From Hydnum rufescens UP504 (taxonomy: Eukaryota; Basidiomycota; Agaricomycetes; Cantharellales; Hydnaceae), in NCBI GenBank assembly GCA_014904985.1, contig MU128910.1, forward strand, positions 548,521-612,520: 64,000 nt of DNA. Direction: 5' to 3'. The position numbers and the translations under genes were made by a program. Of the stretch, positions 1 to 12,429 are shown piece by piece (the first letter of the stretch is position 1; every line of letters begins with the position of its first letter). Below the pieces are notes generated by a model. The model was not told where the DNA came from and did no database searches. It saw only the letters and a program-made list of their open reading frames with translations.

Positions 1-1205
1 CCTCACCCGCCCATAGCAAAGGACTACGCCCCCTTCGCACACAGAGCACCAGACTTGGACGATCCTGGGCCATCAAACCTTTCGACCATCCTCAGGTCAC
101 AATCACGCACTCACGCACTCACATCACAAATATCCCATGGGCCTGACATAGACGAACCCCCTCCGAACGGTTCTAACGATAAATACGGTGTGATCCACGA
201 TATCCTACGCAATCACGACCTTTACGCCGTCCTCGACGTCCCAAAAACCGCAGACCCAAATGCCTTCCGGAGAGCATACATGAAGCGCTGCAAAGCGTGC
301 CACCCAGAGTATGTTATTTCCTGCTCGTTTCACTTATCACGCCGCGTGTTTACATTCTTTTGCCACCCCCCTTCGTTCCCTAGTAAATATCCTGCCTATC
401 CCCTTGCCACTGTCGCCTTCCAAAAGGTCTCTTTCGCCTACAGCGTGCTCTCCACCCCGTCCTCCCGCCGTCTATACGATACTCACGGAATGTCTTCGCT
501 CCATGAAAACGGTGATTCCTTCACGCATCCCAGTTATTCTTCCCGGGCAGACGAGACGCTTACGGGCGTCCTGTTGGGTGTGTTCTGCGATTTCATGGAG
601 GGCGACTTTCAAATGCTTCGGGCATTTCTTCGTGCGTGCAGTTCAATGCGGATGATCAGTGCCTGCCGCTCACCTTGTGCACAATCCACTCCATAGGTGC
701 TATGAATGACATCAACCCCGCCCTCAATGTCGGGACGATACCATCGAATCCCTGGTGAACACATTTGTACGATTAAGAGAAATTCTTCTCAGTATGCCTG
801 CTGCGCCTCTTATCTTCCCCGACCGTCCATTCTGAGTTTTACGTTGTAGCCGGGCAGAAGTACGTGCGCATCGTGCACTTTGAGCTCATCCGGTTGTACG
901 AGATCCAGCATTCCCTTCGTCAATTATCTTATTTCGATGTCTGTGGCCGATTACGGCTCACATTGCAACTCGCACGGGTTACTCTCAGTCTACCCTGTGC
1001 GATCGACCAAGCCTTACTGGCCGAGGCCGAGGAGGAAGACCGTGCAAGGGGTCTGAACGGGCGTGATACAAATGTCCCAGCGTCGGCGGTGACCGACGGC
1101 GAACAGAGCACGACCAAGCGACGGCGGGGTATCCTCCATCCTCGAGTGAATTCGATGCTAATATCGGTGTGTGGTGTTCTCGAATTTGGGGAACGGGTCC
1201 TGTGA
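1..1205 (+). pseudogene. J-domain protein, copy 1 (partial, frame-shifted)
   Basis: A J-domain co-chaperone gene entering from outside the window. Inferred exons: up to 308, 384-631, 697-791 and 850 to about 1205, separated by GT-AG introns of 58-75 nt. The HPD tripeptide that stimulates Hsp70 is split by the 309-383 intron (CACCCAGA joined to TAAATAT gives HPDKY). Helix IV (AFQKVSFAYSVL, then RRLYD) follows, and a downstream region without G/F or zinc domains continues (ELIRLYEIQHSLRQLSYFD). In the third exon the frame breaks near 733: the inverted copy at 11.17-12.35 kb has one more base there, and restoring one base rejoins DDTIESLVNTFVRLRE. No clear ATG exists inside the window. It is either a true pseudogene or an active gene with a one-base sequence error. 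The subfamily is not identified. Confidence 0.7.
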
Positions 1206-4200
1206 CCGTGGTTGATCCTTCGTGTGTGATTCCCGGGCTCCCTCGACACATACCCACGTCTCGTGGGATGGATGCCTTTTTCATCTCACCCACCCCCACC
1301 CCCCGTCCACTTCACATGTTCTCCTCGGTAATTGATCCTCCTTTTTAATTCTGAAAAAAAAAAACACACACCTTGGTTTAGTAGGCGTCAAGTGTCATGT
1401 TGTGCTATGTACGTTCCGGGCAGATAGGATACTCATTTCTCTTTGCTCATGCTTGTTTCTCACTGCTGTCATATTTCGTTATTCCTTGTTCTCTGTTGTT
1501 CCATGACATATCTTCTCCCGCATCTCCCTCCCTTTCAACCTTTTAACTATACTTACAGTGGCTCCTGGAACCTGTCTCCGCTTATTCTTCTGCCTTTCTT
1601 TTTTTTTCTTTTTTCGCACGGCTACTTATCATACTTAGTTTACTTTTATGGCAGGAGATGTTCCACCCCCAAATTTAAGACGATGACTCATGATTCCTCG
1701 AAGGCACCCCAGTTTCCCGAGGAAGATGGACGGGTTGAAACCATGCAAGAAAAAAAATGATATGCACCTCCACAAATAAAATAAAAAGCACCATATCAGT
1801 GTCCTCACTGATTAGCATGTTTCAGCTTCCTCCGACCCACACGACCCGTCCCGCGAGATATCACTTCATCACCTTGGCACATTCCTTAATTACGTCTGCA
1901 AAGATCGATGTGTTCGGCGCACAGGTTCACAGCAACGCGCAGCGCATCACACGCGTGCGCGCACAGCGAGCAGAGAATATCATCTATCTGTGTGTGCCTA
2001 AGGGATGGCAAGAGTCATTACGGCCCATCTCCACACGAGAAGGATGTGGGATGCTGACTATGGGAAGCAGCCGCCCCCGCTTAGAGCAGCACGTGGGGAT
2101 GTGTGGTGGTCTCCAGGCATCAATGCACGACGGTGGCGGCAAGTTCATTCAGATCTGCACTCGATGTCAGCCATCCTTCCTCAACTAATCGGGGGACACG
2201 CATTCAGAACCCGAATACGTACAGGCAGTCACCATCACGGCCAAGGGAAGGCTTCGGGCGCACGGACATGCTCGACACAACCCGAGATAAGCTCTCGGGC
2301 TTATTCAGCAGTACTGTATTTACAAAAAAGGCGGGATCAGCGCTTTATAGGAAATGACATCCCGCTTTTGACTGAAAGGGTTAATACAAAAACGGGCCTA
2401 TCCGGGGTAATTCGGTCCAAAACGAGGTACCAGGCGAGGGACTGCGAAGGGCTGCGAGCGTAGACATACTTGGATAATGACATTGTCTTGTATAGCGCGA
2501 TTATCTTGACTCGTGGCGGGGCGGGACTGAAGCGGTGTAGATGAAGGTTCGTGAAGTGTTGTCATGGATGGACATCCAACTTTCAGCGACCAAGCATATC
2601 AATACGATCTAGGACCAGAAATGGTTCGGGAGGGTCAGATCATGGTCGATCCTGGTATCACCCACTCAGAGGAACTATGGATGGGGGAGTCACGGAATTA
2701 CGTACGACGAGAACCACGCCTCTTAACCCCCCGCTTCATTCCAACATCTCGTCTGGCCAAGAGGAGTACGCAAACGTTTCACATCGGGAGCCGGGAAAGC
2801 AAAAGCTTGTGAACTACGGAGGGAAACGTTGAGCCTTCTCTAGCTAGACGAGATTCGGCGATGGGGGGGAGGTCAGAGGCTCGACGAGGGGCGAGAGGGC
2901 GAGAGGGTGATCGCTTGTCGAGGGACGTGTGGCATCCTAGACAGAGCGATGGAGCAGACGGAGGAAGAGGGAGAGGACTGTAGCAGTTGGTTTAGTTTTT
3001 GTATCCCCAGCTAGCCATCTGTTGATCAAAGAGCCGGAGGCGGGTATTATCGTGCCACTTTTTGTCTTCGGATATGTCCACAAGTTCCCGGTGTGAACTA
3101 CCGTTATGGTTAGCAGCGGGCAGTTCCTGGTCTACGGCAATCCCCGGAAGTAAAAAAACCAGAAAACTCAGCACAGCGATCATGCTCAACGCCAGCCCAG
3201 CACGCGAGAGAGAAATCGCACCTAAATAAGTGGCTATTACCGGCCGCAGCGCCTGGCAGTGCGCCGAGGCTACAGGGCATGGGACAACTGGGAGGGCTCA
3301 TTGACCAAGCCGCGCTGCCGCGCCACAGTGTAACTTTGAGGCGGCCTGGTGCGAGCTGTCGGCCTCCGGAAGGGTTATAGACTGTATTGAAGGCGCATTT
3401 GAATTCCAACCTATGGAATAGGCTTAGGTTGGAGAGCACGTGACTTTGGGGCGTTAACTAACGGTTCAATGTGGGGACTGGCGGGTGTCATGCGTATAAG
3501 GGAGTGCATCGTAACGCCTCCGATGACACCAAGAGGTAGCAAGTCGACAACCCCCGAAAGAGGGCCTCAAATTTGCGACGACGGACCGGTAGCGTACAAA
3601 GACAGAAAGGAAAAGGTGGAGTAAGGGGAGGCAGGATGGTGGACACAAAAATAAACGGGACACTAAGCGTAGCGTACCGAAGAGAACAAGAGAAAAACTA
3701 CGAATACAGCGCAAGGTTATACGTCTGAAAAGAATCCGAGGTGGAGCGCCACTCGGGACCCGCAGCAGCGTGAGGACGGCATGAAGCTGACACACAAGCG
3801 ATGTGAGGCAGCGAGTGAGTAAAAACCTATTAGTATGATCCAAACCATATCCCCATCAGCGAGATGCAAAGAACTCGCAGAGATATGGAACTACCAAAAG
3901 GCTGCAAGTGCACTTGCCAGCGTGAAAACTGCAGGTGCGCGCGACAGCGGGACAACTGGAAGAGGGTCGAAATCAATAAATTAGGAAATGTCGGTGTTTG
4001 TGCATGGGGAAAAACTGCAATGGCTTACTACGATACAGAAGTGCTGCCTTATCAATTGGGAATTGTGAGGTCATGCACGGGTCGGTCCATGGTTCAGTCC
4101 GAAAGATGGTACTGGAAAGTGGTTCAAATTGGGGGTTACAGAATAAACCAATAAAATTCATTCCTTCCCATGAGCACACATCAAGACTGCATCCAATCAG

Positions 4201-5868
4201 ACTGCAGACTATGCTTGGCATGGGTCACACGTGTCACATCGATGAAAGTAAATTATGTAACAATGTCACAAGTCACATCTTGTGCCTGACCTCGGTGAGA
4301 CATCGATGGGTGAGAACGTGTCGAAAATAAACTAAAATTCCCGCAAAGGGAGGCGGAGCCGATGAGTGCTTGTCCAATATTTTGCCGGCACACCGATTAT
4401 TTCTATAATATACTACACGCGTGGCAACAATCGCTTCTGATGCCCAGGAAGACATTACTTGGCGGTCGCCAGGCGTGTCAGTGTGCGTTGCCGGCCACGT
4501 ACGACCCCCTAGTAACCTTCCTACGTATTTATTCCCACCGATTTATATGTGGTCCGTGAAGCATCACGAGGCCGCCCCGGGTGAGGTCTAAATACAAAAA
4601 AGGATTAGGAGTGTTAGTTCCTAATAGCATACCTACTTTACATACCTGAACCAATCCAAATCGAGGATTCCTCATTACACCACACAAAACCTTGAAGATC
4701 GACTGCTAACCAAGGTGACGAATTAAAATACGCACGCGAGTGGTTGCCTAGTTTCAGTCGCGCGAAATTCATTTCCGGCCCGCCCCGCTTAACTGCATCA
4801 CATAAAGTCTAGAGCGCGAATCTGGCGGTCACAATAATTCGCCAGGTTAGGAGTGAACAAAGGCTATAGTCAAGTCTTTGGCGTTAATCGGCTTATATAT
4901 GACATGTGGGCCCTGGGGTTTCGCGATGGCCCTCAGCATCAGATTCGATCTCATGGAAAAATGGGGCGTCAAGTGGAACGCGGCAAGAAGTAGTCCGATC
5001 TTGGTCAAAAAAATGCCGAACAGGGATGAACTATTCGGTAGCTGCGTCGCGTTCCTGCAGCCTTGCTTGGCGAATCCAAAAACATGAGCAAGGAGAGTCG
5101 GCGACGCTGCTTGACCCACACCGTAAATCATCCGTGTCGCCTTCGCTGCTAGGCATGGAGAATACAGAAAGGACGCCATAGGGGGGAGAACAACCTTTAC
5201 ATAACGAGCCTTTGATAACAACCCAACCCTCGGGTATGCAACCAATTCAAGGGTTGACAGATGCTTTGGTGGGGGTATTCTGGCGAGACTGCTGGGTCTG
5301 CTTTAGAAGCGTGCCATATGCAGGGTCAGAATATGGTTAATGATCATAGGTGGCTTGTGCAATTGAGTCAGATGGAGAAATGGCCTCGTGAAGGGGGGGA
5401 CCAGCGGCAGTGTCAGCCGATGAGAGCCACCGGCCCTGTTGATCCAGTGACTGCCAGTGACTGGAACTAGTGCGGCCCGCTCACGGGGCTGGGCGATGGT
5501 TGTCTTCGGCTTTGTCGTTCCTACAGACAAGGAAGGACACGAGAAAAGGACAGACAAAACGATCAAGAGTAAGAGAGACTGACTGAAGCGGAAGCAACCG
5601 CCGAACGTTTAACCGGAGATATTCGGCATGCCATAATTGGTTATTATTGAGGACCATTCAATTGACCGTACCTGAACGACAAGTCGACCATAATCGCTTG
5701 GGATTAAGCACACAGAGGGGGGTGTGCTTTCTGATGGGGAGGGGACGACGTGAGGCGACTACAAAAGGGAGGGCGCGAGGCGCAAATCTCTATTGGGATT
5801 TACCAAGCCGTCGTGCCGAGGGCGCAGGCCGGAGGATGTCATTCCGCCTTAGCATTCATGTCTTCCCC
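1206..5868. other. Gene-poor stretch, no supported gene
   Basis: About 4.7 kb in which both strands give only short open frames (up to about 150 codons) without recognisable domains, consistent splice sites or repeats shared with the rest of the window. The longest candidates, around 2.0-2.5 kb on the plus strand and 4.85-5.25 kb on the minus strand, show no family motif. Pyrimidine-rich runs near 1.3-1.6 kb could be the 3' flank of the J-domain gene. I see no tRNA, terminal inverted repeat or tandem array. It probably contains decayed sequence plus the MFS promoter at its right end. Confidence 0.5.
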
Positions 5869-5869
5869 C

Positions 5870-5877
5870 TATATAAA
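5870..5877 (+). promoter_or_regulatory. TATA box of the MFS gene
   Basis: TATATAAA lies 36 bp before the ATG at 5906. Because a TATA box normally sits about 30 bp before the transcription start, it argues against the in-frame upstream ATG at 5860, which would lie outside the transcript, and predicts a 5' leader of only a few bases. Confidence 0.5.
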
Positions 5878-5905
5878 GGCGCTCGTTTCCCCCACAAGCC
5901 CTCTC

Positions 5906-7988
5906 ATGGACTCCCTCTCTGCCATCCCCTCCAGACTTTCGGATGTGGAGGATCCCCCCATCGACCAGATCCCCTACGCCGTCAATCGCCGTCCTAGTCT
6001 CGAAGGAACGATCTCCGATGTCAAAGATCTCAAGGAGGAACCTGGTACACGCAGACAATCCATATCAACCATTGCTGTTCATCACATCAATGAGAAAACA
6101 GACGAAGAGGAATCATTTCTCGTAGACTGGGACGGCCCGGAGGATATGGAGAATCCAAAGGTACACAGATCTAACGCGTTTCTCCACGCGATTATAACAA
6201 CTGATTCCCTGATAAGAACTGGAGCAACTCCCAAAGGTGGTATATAACAGGACTCACAGGCGCCCTGGTCTTCAATGCCACCTTCGCTAGTTCATCTCCA
6301 AGTGGTATCATTCCCCAAATGAAGAATACTTTGGCTTTTCAACGGAGGTGGCGAGCCTAACCGTTTCACTGTTTGTGGCCGGTTATTGTGTGTACGTGTT
6401 CATATGAGTTCGTGTCCTATCCCCTGCTGAATGATCCTTTAGGGGGCCACTTCTCTGGGGGCCTTTGTCTGAGACGTATGGACGTCGTCCAATATTTATC
6501 ATCTCTTTCTTCATGTCCACCCTATTTCAAATGGCATGCGCACTCTCCAAGAACACTGCCAGCATGCTCATTTTCCGCTTCCTTGGTGGCTGTTTTGCTG
6601 CTTCGCCCCTCGCAAACAGTGGCGCTGTAATGGCCGATGTCTGGGATGCGAGGATAAGAGGCAAAGCTCTTACTGTTTTCGCTCTTGGCCCGTTCGCTGG
6701 CCCCGCACTTGGCCCCGCTGTTGGTGGATTTATTGGTGATTCTGGCGCGAGTTGGCGGTACGTTCCCTTTCTTTAGAGATTTATTCCATGTCCTCATCTA
6801 GCGTCCGCGACAAGGTGGCTGTTCTGGACCATTACAATCTTCTCTGCTGTTGTCCTCATCCTTGTCATCCTCACACTCCCCGAGACGTACGCCCCGACAA
6901 TTTTAAAGCGAAAAGCGAAACAGAGACGCCTGGAAACAGGAAATGATAAATGGCATGCACCTCTTGAGTCCGTCTCGGTCCCCCTGACCGAGCGATTATC
7001 CGAGATCATTGGGAAACCATTCAAACTCTTTTTCCAAGAACCAATGCTTTTTGCTATTACTATGTACTTGGCTTTCGCTTATGGTTGCCTGGTACGTGCG
7101 TCAATCCAAATATTATAACTCCAACGCTTACCAACTCGGGCTGTAGTACCTGCTATTTGAAGCATATCCGATCGTCTTTCAGGAGGGCCACCATTTCAAG
7201 GCTGGTATTGCAGGGCTTATGTTTCTCCCCCTACTTGTAGGATCCGCTATTGGATGCTTGATGGTGTGTTATTTCCTTCTACAACTCCCCACCGCCGTGG
7301 GGCCTCATCCACATCGATATATTCTAGACGCTCGTCTACTACGATCCACAATACAATGCGCTCTGTGATCAATATGCACCCAATCCTGTGCCACCCGAAG
7401 CCCGTCTTCCCTCGTGCATCGTTGGCGGAGTCTTCCTCGTCATCAGTTTTTTCTGGTTCGGATGGACGAGCTACCCGAGTATAAGCTATTGGTCGCCGAT
7501 GATTGCTGGAGGCGCGTTTGGCCTGGGGATGCAATTGATATTTGTGAGTTTCCGTCTTCTCGATTCTCCGGTTTGGAGGGGACTTGACTCCTATTGCAGT
7601 TGTCGTTAATCAATTACATTGTCGATGTGTATCTCTCTGTCGCTGCAAGTGCCTTGGCCGTAACTGTTATCGTCCGAAGTGTATTCGGAGCCGGGTTCCC
7701 GGTATGTTGAACCTTCTCTTCGGCTGCACTCGTTATACTAGGGCCACTAACCCCCCGTGGTTTTTGCGACCGACACAGCTTTTCGCTCGTCAGATGTACA
7801 ACAAACTGAATCCGCGTTGGGCATCCACACTCTTGGGGTTCATCACTCTTCTCCTCGTACCCATTCCTATACTCTTCGTTCGATATGGGCCCTATCTACG
7901 TTCGAAATCAAAGAACATGCCTGCCGCGTCGAGGGATACTGTGGTGCTGCCCTCAAGAAAGACCTTGCCTAAAGAACTCGAGGTATAA
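5906..7988 (+). CDS. MFS transporter, DHA1 drug/polyamine (TPO-like) type, one frame break
   Basis: Proton-coupled membrane transporter of the major facilitator superfamily, closest in pattern to fungal polyamine/multidrug exporters. Eight exons: 5906-6160, 6217-6391, 6443-6757, 6815-7091, 7147-7263, 7328-7543, 7600-7701 and 7779-7988. An acidic N-terminal cytosolic tail of about 85 residues leads into NPKNWSNSQRWYITG, typical of this family. The loop 2-3 signature is GPLSETYGRRP, followed by a helix rich in Gly and Ala (FALGPFAGPALGPAVGGF) and a later NALCDQYAPNPVPPEARLP loop. Predicted length is about 555 residues with 12 membrane spans. Exon 2 is one base short: after PQM the sequence ATGAAGAATACT should read ATGAAGGAATAC to give the conserved EYFGF (near 6322). 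All other junctions keep frame, so a missing G from sequencing is as likely as inactivation. Substrate cannot be told from sequence. Confidence 0.88.
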
Positions 7989-8001
7989 GCATCGCAACGT
8001 A

Positions 8002-8128
8002 TAACACGACTCACAACACGACCTACAACACGACCTACAACGTGACCTACAACGCGACCTACAACATGAACAGCAACGCGACCTACCACGCGACCGACAA
8101 CGCGACCTACCACACGACCTACGACCGC
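8002..8128. repeat. 12-bp minisatellite
   Basis: About ten imperfect tandem copies of a 12-mer close to ACACGACCTACA start just after the MFS stop codon, so they probably lie in its 3' untranslated region. Variation is mostly at two positions (AC/GC/GT before GACC). The antisense open frame through it (Val-Val-Gly-Arg repeats) is only a by-product of the period being a multiple of three. Confidence 0.85.
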
Positions 8129-8130
8129 TT

Positions 8131-8857
8131 TACTACTCCATTATGAACATGCAGCACGCACTGTACGCCTCTCCGGAAGCACAAGGCCACCCCTCTCCAC
8201 AGCCAGCCAGCCAGCTGAGGCGTTGGTCCAGAGACACGGACCTTGATCGCTTCCAACGCTTTCGTCATTGTATTTCCAACAACGAATGAACCATTATGAA
8301 TACTATAGTACCCCGTCGTCCGATGCCGCCTCGACTTCTTTTTCAAGAAATCGCGATATCTCGGCTCTTGGCATCGCAGGGCGCCAATGATCTGTGCTGC
8401 TGGAAATTGGGGAATATGGAAGAAGCAACACAACATTTTCTTCCTTTCTCTGGGGCGGGGGAGTGGACTTTTTTTTTTTTTTTTTTCCCTTTTCGTTCTC
8501 ATCCATGTGTCATTTTGTCTCGTCGTTCTGTGTTCATTCTCCCTTCCCCTCCCACATCATCTGTTCTCCCTTCGGCATCTCCATTGACCACATGAACAAA
8601 ACATCTTTTCGTTTTTAATTCGCATCCCTCAGGAACCAACGAATGGAATTGTACATCATGGTATAATTCAGATAGACTAATGAAATCGATGCCTGTATAC
8701 CAGTAGAAAAATTTTTATTTTGTATTTTTGCTCGGGAGCGCATCATGATCATGAGGCTCGTAAGCGCCCATATCCGTCAGCCGGTCCGGGGAGCTTCTGC
8801 ATGTGAATATTCGTCTAGGTGAGCCGAGGGGGGAACGTGTTGAATTAGGAATTAATG
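8131..8857. other. Intergenic, T-rich, no gene
   Basis: Downstream flank of the MFS gene. It holds a run of 18 T around 8469-8486 and pyrimidine-rich sequence up to 8.6 kb, but no exon or repeat that I can support. Confidence 0.5.
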
Positions 8858-8859
8858 TA

Positions 8860-9580
8860 CAGTCTTTGACCGGTCACTGAACTCTACCAGTCACTGAATC
8901 ACCTCAATTATCTCCACCATTTCAAGTTGTAGCAGCTTGATTGTGGGCTCTATTTGATCAGTCTGATGGGAACTTTCACTGTACCAAATTTGGTGTCAAG
9001 ATGTTCAGCTGTTGTTGCATAACATAGGGAAGAGTGCAATTTTGTAAAATGTCTGAAATCTGCACCAGCCCCCACAGAACCACACAAAGACCCATCCAGT
9101 GATTTTACATGCACTCCTGCATCAGAAATACAACTAGATAAGGATCTTAAGAGGTCTAGCTCCAGAGCTAATCTAGTCAACTGCTCTCTGCATCACCGGG
9201 AGGGGCTGCGGAAGCAAATTGGAGACCCAGCGGGACTTTCACCACTTCAGATACGCACTACAGGGCTTAGAATACTTCAAAAAGTGTTGGAATATGCATG
9301 GAATCATATTTTAATTACATGCCAATAGACACGATAAAAAAACAGCCTCGTCCAATCACTCCAAGAAAAGTGCTTCAGTGACTGGTCAAGTTATAAAACA
9401 AACATCAAAATGGTGCAACATAACATCTCCCCCAATATTGTTCAGACTACTCTGAAATTGTGTACATGGGTAGATGGGATATCCTCTTACTGGATAGTGG
9501 ACAAAAACGACCAAAAAACAGTATTGTGCTGGCAGCGGCAAGGTTCCGGGAAATTTGATTCAGTGACCGGTCAAAGACTG
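8860..9580. mobile_element. Tc1/mariner-type MITE, 721 bp, TA target duplication
   Basis: Perfect terminal inverted repeats of 22 bp: the left end begins CAGTCTTTGACCGGTCACTG at 8860 and the right end is its reverse complement ending at 9580. TA dinucleotides flank both ends (8858-8859 and 9581-9582), the target duplication of Tc1/mariner elements, and CAGT at the termini fits that superfamily. A second copy of the end motif (CAGTGACTGGTCAAG, 9373-9387) sits inside the right half and a partial one at about 8889 in the left half. No open frame resembles a DD34E/D transposase, so it is non-autonomous. The perfect ends suggest fairly recent movement. Confidence 0.85.
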
Positions 9581-9789
9581 TACCGCATGTATTTCAGTTT
9601 TTCTTTAATTTAGACTTTTTGGTACGCGTGCGAGCGAGGAATAGTAGCGGGTGGATCCGAATTCCCCAATGGCGTAGGGTGGTGTTCTGAGGGCTGATGG
9701 AGTGGCTCGCATGTGCGCGTGCATATGCCCTGGAGTGCTGCCAATTTATGGCCACTGGGGATCCTGCTATCGATGGAATCGGTGGCGTT

Positions 9790-11165
9790 TCGGGGGAATT
9801 GAGTAAGTTGTTTTTACGAGAGCGTCGGGAAACGTCATAGGACATATCGGACCTACAGGGGAGTTCCTAGAGTAGGTGACTTGCCGCATTCGGGCTGGGA
9901 TTTGGACCCAAAGATGATATGACACTGCTTTTTGAGCTGCGGGATATAATCACATTCACCAGGGTCATAGGAGGTTGGATTTTTTTTAAAACTAACGAAT
10001 CCGGCTTCAGGAACGCGAGCCCATGCATGATGAACTCGAGCCGCGAGTGGAAAGGGAGTTATTGTAAAGGTGTTAGTAGATGAATGTTTCGGCGTTACAG
10101 ACTACACTCATACCTTAATTTGACTCTCTGAATCAATTCTATGACTTCATTCTACCGTGAAGTATCAGACCGTAGGGACGAACGATCACCGCGCCAGAAT
10201 CGTGTGCCGACTATCCAGCCGATATTAATCTGACTTGTCCTTCCTGCCAATTTGGTGAAAATGTATCCATAATTAACAAGGGAGTGGCGGAGGCGAACAG
10301 GTGATGATGGTAGTTGTACGTTAGAGTGTGTCCGCCAATGCCGAAACCCGATGGGGTGAAGTTCTGCAAGGGGCCTTTCTGCAAGATTTCTCGTAGAGCG
10401 CCGTATGACACACCCCGGCTGCGAAGAGACATCTTGGCTTGGCTTTACACGAAGGGGGGTGATACAGCGCCGAGGCAGCTTGATGCATTGAAAGGAGAAT
10501 GCGGGATTATATTCACGTTGAAGTCTCTGACCACGATTGTGGATAGTGGCCCCATGTCTTGGGACCGACGAGAAGGGCAGATGGAGCACATATGGAGTTG
10601 GTTCCGTAATGAGGACCAATGGTCAACGGATGTGCAGGGCATTAATATTTCCATTCACAATCCGTTCGGATGGTATACGTCCAAGCGGCGTCGATGCCAG
10701 GCCGGCAGAATATGAAGATTTGGGGATCTTATGAGTTGGCAGGGAGAGATATTCGTCTGGTCCTGGTAGGGGAGGCTAAAATTTCTGTAAAGAACCAATG
10801 TTCAGAGCTGGTCAAAGTAGTGTTGTGATCCTTGGATTCTGATGGAGAGTGGAAGTGGCCCTACGTAATGGGACTCACGTCTGGTCACTGATTCCATGTC
10901 TAGACTATAACGTTCCGAAACACAGGGTGGAGCGTAGGTGGGGGCTTGATGGAGGTTGTCAGGTTGACACAGCAACTCCCAACACACTCAAACTTCCTCG
11001 ATTTTCCTTTCCGGGTAGGGAAATTTTCGCAAGTTTCCTTGCTGATCCCATATTACTGTACTGGTCTGTATCTTGTAGGAGATCTTATTGCCAGATCGCC
11101 CATCAGTCTGGGATACTGTCATTTCCGACCATATTGAATTGAAACATTGCGTTGCCCTAGCACCT
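9790..11165 (+). repeat. ~1.35-kb dispersed repeat, copy A
   Basis: Diverged copy of a segment also found at 13.66-15.0 kb (copy B) and at 19.04-21.56 kb (copy C, interrupted). Shared landmarks in order: GCTGGGATTTGGACCCAAA near 9895, CTAACGAATCC near 9990, CAATTCTATGACTTCATTC near 10134, the GACGTCTTGGTTTT-like block near 10430, TATGAAGATTTGGGGATC near 10711, TAATGGGACTCACG near 10867, and TTGCCCTAGCACCTCGCC near 11152. In copy C the last landmark lies just before the ATG of the S53 peptidase, so the repeat includes an S53 upstream region. Here it ends against the inverted J-domain copy. Short open frames inside are not conserved between copies. Confidence 0.75.
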
Positions 11166-11169
11166 CGCC

Positions 11170-12345
11170 TCTCAGGCTCATTGCTTGCCGTTCGGCCAGG
11201 GCCCCTTGCGCGTTCTTCCTTCTCGGCTTCGGCCTGTACGACTCGGTTGATCCTACAGGGCAGACTGAGGGCGATCCGTGCGAATTGCAATGTGAGCCGT
11301 AATCGGCCACAGATGTCGACATGAGATAATTGATGTAGAGAACGCTGGATCTTGTACAGCGGATGTGCTCGAAACGTACTATGCACACGTACTTCTGCCT
11401 AGCTACAACGTAAAACTTAGAATAGACGGCTGGGGGAGATAAGAGGGGTAGTAAGCATACTGAGGAGAATTCCTCGTAATCGCACGGATGTGTTGACAAG
11501 GCATTCGACCATATCGTCACGAATGTTGAGGTGTGATGTCATTCATAGCGCCTATGAGATGACTAGTGAATCATGCACGAGGTGAGCGGCACCCACTGCC
11601 AGTGATGATCCGCATTTGGCTCCACGCATGAAGAAGCGCCCGAAACATTTGGACGTCGCCCTCCATGAAATCGCGGAACACAACCAACAGGATGGCCGTA
11701 AGGACCCCGCCTGCCCGAGGAGTATAGCCGGGATGCATGAAGGAACCACCGTTTTCATGGAGCAAGGACATCCCGGGGGCGTCGTGTGGAGGGGGGAGAA
11801 GGGGTGGAGAGCACGTTGCAGGCAAAAAAGATCTTTTGGAAGGCAACAGTGACGAGTGGATAAACGGGATGTTTACTAGGAGCGAAGGTGTGGCAAAAGA
11901 ACGTAAACGCACGACGCGATAGTGAAACCAAAGGAAATGATATGCTGCACTCTGAGAGGTATGCCTTGTAGTGCTTCATGTATACTCTCCGAAAGGCATT
12001 TGGGTCTTCCTGTTTTTGGGACGTCAAGGACGATACAAAGCTTGCGATTGTGAAGAATATCATATTTACCGCTAGAATCATTCCGAGGGTTCATCTGTAT
12101 CAGGCCGATGGAATATTTGTGCTGCGGGTACGCATATACTGTATGTGGTTGTGGCCTGAACGGTCGAAAGGCCCAGAATCGTCCAAGTCTGGTGGTCTGT
12201 GTACGAAGGGGGCGTTGTCCTTTGCTATGGGCGGGTGACGGAAACGAGAGCGTTGTGACAAGAGAGATGGCTAGGCATCGCACCTGGAATCTTAACGGTT
12301 GGCAGTTCTTAGCCCCCCTTGTCCCCACAACCAGCGCATAATTTG
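11170..12345 (-). pseudogene. J-domain protein, copy 2 (decayed, inverted)
   Basis: Inverted diverged copy of the J-domain gene at 1-1205. Matching blocks, read on the minus strand, run from the 5' region near 12.24 kb (same AGCAAAGGACAACGCCCCC context) through the J domain near 12.0 kb and the FCDF/SAISWRA block near 11.65 kb to the RLRLTLQFARIALSLP block near 11.27 kb. Several frame breaks occur: the J helix II-III region reads in a different frame from the LDVPKT segment, and the core after it needs further shifts. No single frame covers it. Intron positions match copy 1, so it arose by DNA duplication rather than reverse transcription. It ends directly against repeat copy A. Confidence 0.75.
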
Positions 12346-12429
12346 ACTTGGTCGTGGGCAGGGCTTTAAATCCCTCTTTAATGATCAACATCAGACCAGG
12401 GGCGTAAGGTGGAGAGCCTCGCCTTAGAG

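Noticed and set aside
4847..5245. 132-codon minus-strand open frame
   Set aside because: No domain, no neighbouring exons, and composition like random translation.
7892..8113. Val-Val-Gly-Arg repeat protein on the minus strand
   Set aside because: It is a by-product of a 12-bp minisatellite whose period keeps one frame open.
10152..10715. Open frames inside repeat copy A (and similar ones in B and C)
   Set aside because: Frames and starts are not conserved between the three copies, so selection for a protein is unlikely.
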